This document shows, one piece after another, positions 1-4,299 of a stretch of 5,300 bases of DNA. The position numbers were made by a program, and so were the translations under genes. Origin of the DNA: Desulfobacteraceae bacterium (GTDB taxonomy: Bacteria; Desulfobacterota; DSM-4660; Desulfatiglandales; HGW-15); assembly GCA_003819975.1 (NCBI GenBank), contig RPPU01000354.1, positions 1 through 5,300 of the forward strand, read 5' to 3'. The first letter of the stretch is position 1. Each line of letters begins with the position of its first letter. The notes beneath the pieces were generated by a model that saw nothing but the letters and a program-made list of their open reading frames with translations, was not told where the DNA came from and made no database searches.

Positions 1-78
1 CATTGAATCGTAAGGGCAATCGTTAAAAATAAGTATGATATTAAACCTTAGAGAATCATTTTTGGATATCAAATAGGA

Positions 79-107
79 TTGCGTTGAAGAATCGTTTGTG
101 GTACATT
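79..107 (+). promoter_or_regulatory. Candidate promoter of the Phd-ParE module
   Basis: A weak sigma70-like pair is visible: TTGCGT (79-84) and TACATT (102-107) with a 17-bp spacer. It would start transcription near 114, just before the ribosome binding site of the antitoxin at 132. The -10 overlaps the first of three GTACA words (101, 113 and 125), which could be the antitoxin's operator. Matches to consensus are only 3/6 and 4/6, so this rests mostly on position. Confidence 0.3.
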
Positions 108-131
108 CAGACGTACAATAGGGGGTACAAA

Positions 132-413
132 ATGAGTAAGCTATCTAAAATTATTCCGGTAAGCGATTTGAGGCAGGATGCCGCCAAGCTTTTGAAACAA
201 TTGCGAAACAATAAAGAAACCTTGATTATTACACAAAGAGGACGGGCGGCGGCAGTTATGATCGGTATAGATGCCTATGAAAAATCCGAACACGATAAGG
301 AACTCCTGCGTCTTTTGGCCAGGGGAGACAAGGAAATAGAAATAGGTGAAGGATATGATCTGGATACTGTCCTTGCCGAAGCCGATGCCTTTTTAGCCAA
401 GGAGCCTTCGTGA
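132..413 (+). CDS. Phd/YefM-type antitoxin of a type II toxin-antitoxin module
   Basis: This 93-aa protein should bind and neutralise the toxin encoded directly downstream and repress its own promoter. The N-terminal 50 residues follow the Phd/YefM pattern: IIPVSDLRQDAAKLLKQL, then ETLIITQRGRAAAVMIGIDAYE, which forms the DNA-binding and dimerisation fold. The acidic C-terminal tail, with GYDLDTVLAEADAFL, is the usual toxin-binding segment. I place the start at the ATG at 132 because AGGGGG (120-125) lies 6 bases upstream and the Phd homology begins there. An in-frame ATG at 84 would add 16 unrelated residues and may lie upstream of the transcription start. The stop codon overlaps the GTG start of the toxin (GTGA, 410-413), implying coupled translation. 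The family call is from motif recognition; the particular subfamily is not resolved. Confidence 0.85.
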   Translation: MSKLSKIIPVSDLRQDAAKLLKQLRNNKETLIITQRGRAAAVMIGIDAYEKSEHDKELLRLLARGDKEIEIGEGYDLDTVLAEADAFLAKEPS

Positions 414-703
414 AGGTTCAATTTACCCCTTCTGCCAGGACCCAATTTTTTTCCGCCCTCTCATATATTCGACGGGATAAACCTTCGGCAGCAGTCCATT
501 TTCGGAATCGAGTTGAAAAGAGTTTGCGAAGGCTTGAGGACTTTCCCGAATCCGGAAGGCGCGTACCGGAATTTCCGGAACTTCCTTACCGAGAGGTGAT
601 TATCTCGCCGTATCGGTTTTTTTATAAAGTAAAAGCCAACCTCGTTTGGATTGTTGCGGTATGGCATGGCGCGCAGCTTCCAAAGGAGGAACCAATACCT
701 TGA
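410..703 (+). CDS. ParE/RelE-type toxin
   Basis: This 97-aa protein is the toxin partner of the upstream antitoxin. It starts at GTG with AAGGAG (399-404) five bases upstream and overlaps the antitoxin stop by 4 bases. The ParE/RelE fold is seen in order: an N-terminal strand (KVQFTPSA), a helical stretch with RDKPSAAVHFRNRVEKSLRRL (about 22-42), the typical LEDFPESGRRVPE turn (42-54), then YREVII, YRFFYKV (68-74) and a final VWHGAQ strand (84-89). Members of this superfamily either poison DNA gyrase (ParE) or cut mRNA on the ribosome (RelE). The LxxFPxxGRxVPE pattern and the WHG ending are more like ParE, but the target is inferred, not shown. Length is normal and the frame is intact, so it is probably functional. 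Its end lies 133 bases from the end of a second, convergent toxin gene. Confidence 0.85.
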   Translation: MKVQFTPSARTQFFSALSYIRRDKPSAAVHFRNRVEKSLRRLEDFPESGRRVPEFPELPYREVIISPYRFFYKVKANLVWIVAVWHGAQLPKEEPIP

Positions 704-768
704 CCCCGACGGTGGCATTCAGCGGAGCGTAGAAAAATAGGGTCAAATTTTTAAGTTTGACAAATTTT
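700..768. repeat. Imperfect inverted repeats in the spacer between the two modules
   Basis: TTGACCC (700-706, overlapping the toxin stop) is matched by GGGTCAA (740-746) in inverted orientation, 33 bases apart. The second copy also sits in an AT-rich imperfect hairpin: AAAAT (734-738) and GTCAAA (742-747) against TTTGAC (756-761) and ATTTT (764-768). It could act as a weak two-way transcription stop between convergent operons or be a remnant of a small mobile palindrome. Nothing in the sequence decides between these. Confidence 0.4.
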
Positions 769-815
769 ATGATTTTCCAAACTACTCCATGAGTTTTTTG
801 TCAAGTTACACGATT

Positions 816-830
816 TGATCCTTTGGATCA
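816..830. terminator. Possible weak terminator between the convergent modules
   Basis: TGATCC and GGATCA form a 6-bp perfect stem with a TTT loop, followed on the + strand by TTGTTTT. It could end transcription of the first module, or of the second module read from the other strand, although there it has no T tract after the stem. The stem is short and AT-containing, so the call is weak. Confidence 0.3.
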
Positions 831-835
831 TTGTT

Positions 836-1114
836 TTACCGATCTTTTTTTGCATGCCAGATACGCAGTATAAAAATTCCGGATTCGTAGATTTCATAGC
901 GCATTTCATAATCTTTCACCAGGATGCGGCGAACCTCACGCGGTTCAAACTCCTCTAGTTTCTCTCCAATGCGCGGATGTTCCCTAAGACGAATCGGTGC
1001 GGCTGTCAGCGATTGCACGACGCGGGCGGCGGCCTGCTGGTTGACCGGCGCCAGAAATTCGTAAAGCCGCGCCAAGTCAGAAAGCGCCCTGCTGGTCCAT
1101 TTGAGTTCGATCAT
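836..1114 (-). CDS. ParE/RelE-type toxin, second module
   Basis: This 92-aa protein is the toxin of a second module whose antitoxin is encoded just upstream on the same strand. Visible family features are the N-terminal strand IELKWTSRALSDLARLYEFL, the helix containing NQQAAARVVQSL, the turn IRLREHPRIGEKLEEFEPREVRRI (about 41-64), the strand DYEMRYEI and the terminal strand ILRIWHAKKDR. These match the ParE/RelE superfamily, with the GxxLxxFxPREVRR style common in ParE-like partners of ribbon-helix-helix antitoxins. The start overlaps the antitoxin stop by ATGA (1111-1114). No good ribosome binding site precedes it, so translation probably depends on coupling to the antitoxin. The toxin is similar in fold to the one at 410-703 but clearly divergent in sequence. 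Whether it attacks gyrase or mRNA is not determined by the sequence. Confidence 0.85.
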   Translation of the reverse strand: MIELKWTSRALSDLARLYEFLAPVNQQAAARVVQSLTAAPIRLREHPRIGEKLEEFEPREVRRILVKDYEMRYEIYESGIFILRIWHAKKDR

Positions 1115-1371
1115 CGCGGTAATGGCAGCGGATTCTTGGTGCTAAGGCTTTCCGCCCACTTTTCTACAGCCTCGTGATCCACAACGCGTCCGGCATCAAC
1201 ATCAGCCAGCGCTTCCAGGGTCATACGCCGGCGCTCTTCTTCTTTGTCGATCCATGCGGATAATGCCTGCTTAATGATCCATGTTCGGGACCGCTCTTGG
1301 CGAACAGCCATCTCGTCGATTTTTTTGGCCAAAGGCAACGGTATATGTGCAGTCAAAACTTTGGTATTCAT
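1111..1371 (-). CDS. Ribbon-helix-helix (CopG-type) antitoxin
   Basis: This 86-aa protein is the antitoxin and autorepressor of the second module. The N-terminus TKVLTAHIPLPLAKKIDEMA is the ribbon and first helix of the ribbon-helix-helix fold, and SRTWIIKQALSAWIDKEEE is its second helix with the usual Ser-Arg turn. The C-terminal half, including DVDAGRVVDHEAVEKWAESL, is the toxin-binding tail often seen in this group. I chose the start at 1371 because GGAG (1380-1383) sits 8 bases before it and the fold begins there. A longer reading from 1407 would begin inside the 31-bp palindrome and probably upstream of the transcription start. The gene is followed directly by its toxin with a 4-base overlap. 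Antitoxin class and role are well supported by pattern; the binding site is inferred. Confidence 0.87.
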   Translation of the reverse strand: MNTKVLTAHIPLPLAKKIDEMAVRQERSRTWIIKQALSAWIDKEEERRRMTLEALADVDAGRVVDHEAVEKWAESLSTKNPLPLPR

Positions 1372-1389
1372 CCGGTTATCTCCAATATA

Positions 1390-1420
1390 ATCATGATTAA
1401 TCATCATGATTAATCATGAT
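1390..1420. promoter_or_regulatory. Palindromic operator for the ribbon-helix-helix antitoxin
   Basis: A 31-bp palindrome, perfect apart from its central base at 1405, lies 18 bases upstream of the antitoxin start. It contains two copies of the self-complementary 12-mer ATGATTAATCAT (1393-1404 and 1406-1417) one base apart, giving a 13-bp repeat. Tandem short palindromes are the usual operator form for cooperatively binding ribbon-helix-helix repressors. It covers the -10 and most of the spacer of the predicted promoter, so binding would block transcription. Confidence 0.7.
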
Positions 1421-1428
1421 TTAGTCAA
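1400..1428 (-). promoter_or_regulatory. Predicted promoter of the RHH antitoxin-toxin operon
   Basis: Read on the - strand, TTGACT (1428-1423, 5/6 to the -35 consensus) is followed after 17 bases by GATGAT (1405-1400, 4/6 to the -10). Transcription would start near 1393, leaving a leader of about 20 bases with the GGAG at 1383-1380. The overlap with the palindromic operator supports autoregulation. Confidence 0.5.
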
Positions 1429-1733
1429 GAATTTCAAAAAAATACCGGCCCGATGCTTTGCCGCTCCGCAGGATGGTCAAAGGCTGAGGGCCGCGATCGC
1501 CGCCGTAATTCCTTGAGCCGGCCATTTTCGGTCAATGAATATCCCTGCCACCGACGCCCACCTTGCAAATTACAAAGGTACATTTATCCCGATCTTGTGA
1601 AATGCAAGGTCCGGCTTGGTCTATAATAAAAAAATATCATCATTTCAATGTGTTAAGGCAATTTAATTGCGGCCCGTTGTTTGCTTATGTAATGGTTGTA
1701 AATAAAAGCCGGGGTGTCGGCTGACTAAGATTG
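1421..1733. other. Intergenic region without a convincing gene
   Basis: No recognisable gene lies between the RHH operon promoter and the ACAGGATT repeat. A 49-codon reading frame on the - strand (1583-1434, starting MYLCNLQGGRRWQGYSLTEN) has only a weak GGGAT before its start and no recognised similarity, so I do not call it a gene. On the + strand a perfect TATAAT (1622-1627) could be a -10 for the kinase gene, but no good -35 lies 16-18 bases upstream and it would leave a leader of about 250 bases. Two short inverted repeats are present: GCAAT-TTA-ATTGC (1658-1670) and AGCCG/CGGCT (1707-1722). Confidence 0.5.
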
Positions 1734-1827
1734 TTTTGACAGGATTAACAGGATTTACAGGATTTTAGAAAAAGAGATTAAATGATTTGAGCTTTTATCC
1801 TGTCAATCCTGTTCATCCTGTCTAAAA
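1734..1827. repeat. Inverted repeat of ACAGGATT triplets, dispersed-repeat type
   Basis: The left arm (1738-1764) is three 9-bp units: GACAGGATT, AACAGGATT, TACAGGATT. The right arm (1797-1823) is three units in the opposite sense: ATCCTGTCA, ATCCTGTTC, ATCCTGTCT. The 26-bp core of the two arms (1738-1763 and 1797-1822) pairs at 24 of 26 positions around a 33-base AT-rich centre, and both arms are flanked by TTTT/AAAA. I recognise this ACAGGATTAACAGGATT pattern as a common intergenic repeat in environmental bacteria and archaea, of unknown function; that recognition is from memory. It ends about 57 bases before the kinase start and so may form a long hairpin in its leader RNA. Confidence 0.75.
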
Positions 1828-1883
1828 TTCTTAAATAACTCTCGGCGATCTTCGGTCGCTATTTTAGGCTAAGAGGTGAAAGC

Positions 1884-3716
1884 ATGTTGGGGATACGGCA
1901 AAAATTTTTATTGGGATTCGGCGGGCTGTTGGCCATTATTCTGATTATCGGCGGTCAAAGCCTAGTCCATTTGAACAAGCTGGGCAACTCCATTGATGTG
2001 ATCCTGCGGGAAAACTACCGGAGCGTGATTGCTTGTCAAAACATGAAAGAGGCCTTGGAACGCATGGACAGCGGCATGCTTTTTATCCTGATGGGCGACA
2101 CGCGCGAAGGCCGGGCATTGGTCGACAAGAACGAAGCGGTGTTTGAAAAGGAAATGGGAATCGAGTTGAGCAACATCACCGTAGCGGGCGAAGGTGAAAA
2201 AGCAGCCCGGCTTAAAGATCTTTTTCAACAATTCCGCGTCGATCTCCAAATCATCAAGGATGCGGGCAAAACCATCGACTCGCGGCGCGAGATTTATTTC
2301 AACCGCCTTTTCCCATTGTTTCAACAGATCAAGAACACGGCCGATGAAATCCTGCAAATGAACCAGCGTAATATGATGGATGCGAATAACCGCGCGCGGC
2401 AAAGCGCGGCCGGCGCGCGCGAACAGATGTACGTACTTTTGCCGGCCGGCGCTTTGCTGGCGGTTGTTTTTATCGTTTTGACGGGCAAGTGGATCCTGCG
2501 GCCCATCCAGCGCCTGATCCGCTCGGCGGAAGAGATCAAAAACGGCAATCTGGACCTGGTGGTGACCGTGGAGACCCGGGACGAGATCGGCCGGCTTTCG
2601 GAAGCATTCAACGACATGGCCGAGGGCTTGCGGTTTAAAAAACGGAGCGATCAGGCCAAGCTGGTTCGTATCCAGGATTCCACCCAGCGCACTTTCAGCA
2701 GTCTGCCCGATGCCGTGGCCGTGATCGATCCGGACGGCCGGGTGGATCTGGCCACGGAATCGGCTAAAAATGTCTTCGGCCTCAAACCCGGCATCCGTAT
2801 CGATGATCTTTCATTGCAGTGGTTGAAGGATTTGTATCATGCGGCCTTGGCAAAAGGTTATGCTACGAATTCGGACCAAGACCGGGCCATGATCCAACAT
2901 TTTGACAAGGGTGAGGAACGGTTTTTTCAACCCCGGGTGGCCCCTATCTTGGATAGGGAAAAAGAGTTAACCGGATTGGTCATCACCATTGAAGACGTCA
3001 CGATGGTGCGCAGCCAGGACGAGCTCAAGCGCGGAGTGCTTTCCGTGGCTTCCCACCAGTTAAAGACGCCCCTGACCTCGGTGCGCATGGCGATTCATCT
3101 GCTGCTGGAAGAAAAAGTAGGGCCGCTCAATGAGAAGCAGGCCGAATTGCTGGTGGCGGCCCGGGAAGACAGCGACCGGCTGCACCATATCCTGAACGAT
3201 TTGCTGGACATCGGCCGCATTGAGGCGGGCAAGGACCGGATGGAATTCAAGAGCGTCTCAACTCACGCCATGGTGCTGGAAGCTTTAGAATCTTTCCGGG
3301 TTCCGGCCCAGGATCAGGGCATTGAGCTGAGCTCGGCATTGGCGGACGATTTGCCCGAGGTGCGGGTCGATCCGATCCGCATTCAGCAGGTTTTCGCCAA
3401 CCTGATTTCCAATGCGCTCAAATACACTTCGGCCGGCGAGAAAGTAACGGTCACGGCCAAGGCGGATGAAGCGGATGTGCATTTCTCAATCGCGGACACG
3501 GGGCAGGGCATTCCCAAACAGTTCCTGCCGCGGGTTTTCGAGCAGTTTTTCCGCGTGCCGGGCCAGGGCAAGGAGACGGGCGCGGGCTTGGGGCTCGCGA
3601 TCGCCAGGCAGATCGTGGAAGCGCACGGCGGGACCATTGAGGCGGAAAGCGCAGAGGGCAAGGGCAGTGTTTTTACTTTCAGTTTGCAACGGGCCGATCG
3701 GGCATTGAAGGAATAG
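1884..3716 (+). CDS. Membrane sensor histidine kinase (helical sensor-HAMP-PAS-HisKA-HATPase)
   Basis: This 610-aa kinase should sense a signal at or outside the membrane, autophosphorylate and pass phosphate to a response regulator that is not in the window. Domains in order: membrane segment at 8-28; extracytoplasmic, mostly helical sensor at about 29-182 (with ILRENYRSVIACQNMKEALE near 40-59); membrane segment 183-203; HAMP about 200-252; PAS about 266-372; HisKA with the phospho-accepting histidine H391 in SVASHQLKTPLTSVR; HATPase with N box NLISNALKY (506-514), DTGQGI (538-543), the F box FEQFF (552-556) and GAGLGLAIA (566-574). All key residues are intact. The start at 1884 has AGAGGTGA (1872-1879) in front and gives a good basic-then-hydrophobic N-terminus. 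The order resembles KinB-type kinases. It lacks the KdpD and Usp domains of classical KdpD, yet sits 184 bases before a kdp operon in the same direction, so control of kdp is an inference from context. Confidence 0.9.
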   Translation: MLGIRQKFLLGFGGLLAIILIIGGQSLVHLNKLGNSIDVILRENYRSVIACQNMKEALERMDSGMLFILMGDTREGRALVDKNEAVFEKEMGIELSNITVAGEGEKAARLKDLFQQFRVDLQIIKDAGKTIDSRREIYFNRLFPLFQQIKNTADEILQMNQRNMMDANNRARQSAAGAREQMYVLLPAGALLAVVFIVLTGKWILRPIQRLIRSAEEIKNGNLDLVVTVETRDEIGRLSEAFNDMAEGLRFKKRSDQAKLVRIQDSTQRTFSSLPDAVAVIDPDGRVDLATESAKNVFGLKPGIRIDDLSLQWLKDLYHAALAKGYATNSDQDRAMIQHFDKGEERFFQPRVAPILDREKELTGLVITIEDVTMVRSQDELKRGVLSVASHQLKTPLTSVRMAIHLLLEEKVGPLNEKQAELLVAAREDSDRLHHILNDLLDIGRIEAGKDRMEFKSVSTHAMVLEALESFRVPAQDQGIELSSALADDLPEVRVDPIRIQQVFANLISNALKYTSAGEKVTVTAKADEADVHFSIADTGQGIPKQFLPRVFEQFFRVPGQGKETGAGLGLAIARQIVEAHGGTIEAESAEGKGSVFTFSLQRADRALKE

Positions 3717-3720
3717 CAAC

Positions 3721-3750
3721 CGCGAATTTCCGCGAATGGACGCAGATGAG
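3721..3750. repeat. Three-unit CGCGAAT repeat after the kinase gene
   Basis: Three 10-bp units follow one another: CGCGAATTTC, CGCGAATGGA and CGCAGATGAG, starting four bases after the kinase stop. The last is degenerate. This resembles the dispersed CGCGAATTAACGCGAA type of intergenic repeat known from many environmental genomes (recognised from memory). No second inverted arm is seen nearby. Confidence 0.5.
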
Positions 3751-3785
3751 ACGAAACCTCGAAGAAGCCCCGCAGGGCAGGTTGG

Positions 3786-3820
3786 TTTTTGCTTTTCCCC
3801 GTCTCAGGGAAAAGCAAAAA
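3786..3820. repeat. Perfect 14-bp hairpin, terminator-like but without T tract
   Basis: TTTTTGCTTTTCCC (3786-3799) pairs perfectly with GGGAAAAGCAAAAA (3807-3820) around a 7-base loop. It would be a strong hairpin in RNA from either strand. The 3' side is A-rich rather than T-rich in both directions, so it is not a standard intrinsic terminator. It may still reduce read-through from the kinase into kdp, or be a mobile palindrome. Confidence 0.55.
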
Positions 3821-3824
3821 AAAT

Positions 3825-3850
3825 CTCTGTGACCTCCGTGTCTCTGTGGT
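3825..3850. repeat. Three-unit CTCTGTG repeat
   Basis: CTCTGTGAC, CTCCGTGT and CTCTGTGGT lie in a row with 8-9 bp spacing. This is the CTCTGTGTCCTCTGTG-type intergenic repeat, which I recognise from many environmental bacterial genomes by memory; its function is unknown. It lies 50 bases before the first small kdp-linked gene. The inverted arm, if any, is not in this spacer. Confidence 0.55.
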
Positions 3851-3900
3851 GAAATATTCTCAGAAGGCTGAAAATAAAAGACGAATAAGGAGTAATATTC

Positions 3901-3984
3901 ATGAGGGACCTGATCTTTATCGGCAGTTTCGTTCTGGTTTTCGGTTTGTGTATTCTTTATATCTATGCTTGCGAAAGGCTTTAA
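3901..3984 (+). CDS. 27-aa single-span membrane peptide preceding kdpF
   Basis: The product reads MRDLIFIGSFVLVFGLCIL then YIYACERL. It is one hydrophobic span with a short charged end, so it should sit in the inner membrane. A good ribosome binding site, AAGGAG (3887-3892), lies 8 bases before the ATG, the best in the kdp block. The stop is three bases before the kdpF start, so the two are almost certainly co-translated. I recall similar short peptides ending in a Cys-Glu-Arg-Leu motif encoded directly before kdpF in other kdp operons, but no function is established to my knowledge. It could be a helper subunit of the KdpFABC complex or a leader that sets kdpF translation. Being so short, it rests on the ribosome site, the composition and its place in the operon. 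Confidence 0.65.
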   Translation: MRDLIFIGSFVLVFGLCILYIYACERL

Positions 3985-3987
3985 TTC

Positions 3988-4071
3988 ATGACGGATTTAA
4001 TCGGGCTGGTTTTGGGGTTGGGGTTGATCGTTTATTTGCTGGTCACGATTGTGCGGCCGGAAAAATTTTAG
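3988..4071 (+). CDS. kdpF: KdpF, small subunit of the KdpFABC potassium pump
   Basis: This 27-aa peptide reads MTDLIGLVLGLGLIVYLLVT followed by IVRPEKF. A single membrane helix ending in a basic RPEKF or RPERF is the signature of KdpF. In characterised systems KdpF lies at the side of KdpA in the membrane and stabilises the KdpFABC complex, a P-type ATPase that imports K+ when it is scarce. The start is three bases after the stop of the preceding peptide, with AAAGG (3974-3978) at 9 bases. The gene is followed after 228 bases by kdpA, an unusually long gap because kdpF and kdpA are normally nearly adjacent; the gap is filled by an inverted repeat. Confidence 0.88.
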   Translation: MTDLIGLVLGLGLIVYLLVTIVRPEKF

Positions 4072-4111
4072 GAAGCTAAACCACGGAACGCACGTAAGGG
4101 AAAAGAGAATC

Positions 4112-4259
4112 AAACCACGGAACACACGGACCACACGGAAAGGGATGAAAAATTAAAACATAACAAATATCGAAAATGATGCAAGTCTTCATGTTTTTTT
4201 AAGAGTAGTCTTCGGTAATTTTTGATTTTTTTCCGTGTGGTCCGTGTGTTCCGTGGTTT
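4112..4259. repeat. Perfect 30-bp inverted repeat between kdpF and kdpA
   Basis: The left arm (4112-4141) and right arm (4230-4259) are exact reverse complements over 30 bp, separated by 88 bases of AT-rich DNA. Each arm is made of 9-bp units: ACCACGGAA, CACACGGAC, CACACGGAA. A partial direct copy of the left arm, AAACCACGGAACGCACG, precedes it at 4078-4094 with one mismatch. The unit type resembles dispersed CCACGGAACACACGGA intergenic repeats I recognise from memory. In a kdpFA transcript the arms would form a very stable hairpin 40 bases before the kdpA start. Confidence 0.8.
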
Positions 4260-4299
4260 TTCATATTTCTTTAACATCGGGACACGAAAGAATTAACAG

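Noticed and set aside
84..131. Longer start for the Phd-type antitoxin at the ATG at 84
   Set aside because: It adds 16 residues without family similarity, and the ribosome binding site at 120-125 points to the ATG at 132.
1372..1407. Longer start for the RHH antitoxin at 1407
   Set aside because: It begins inside the operator palindrome and upstream of the predicted transcription start; the GGAG at 1380-1383 fits the start at 1371.
1434..1583. 49-codon reading frame on the - strand before the RHH operon
   Set aside because: The ribosome site is weak, no similarity is recognised, and its length is within chance expectation.
1734..1827. CRISPR array in the ACAGGATT repeats
   Set aside because: Units are 9 bp, contiguous and inverted between arms, with no spacers of CRISPR length and no cas genes in view.
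1962..2402. 146-codon frame on the - strand
   Set aside because: It lies wholly opposite the kinase gene, whose domains are clear, and its translation shows no recognisable domain.
3383..3817. 144-codon frame on the - strand over the end of the kinase and the hairpin
   Set aside because: It is mostly opposite the conserved HATPase region, and the rest reads through a repeat.
3789..4079. 96-codon frame on the + strand across the kdpF region
   Set aside because: It reads through repeats and overlaps the two small membrane peptides in another frame; their ribosome site, spacing and the KdpF motif make those the real genes.
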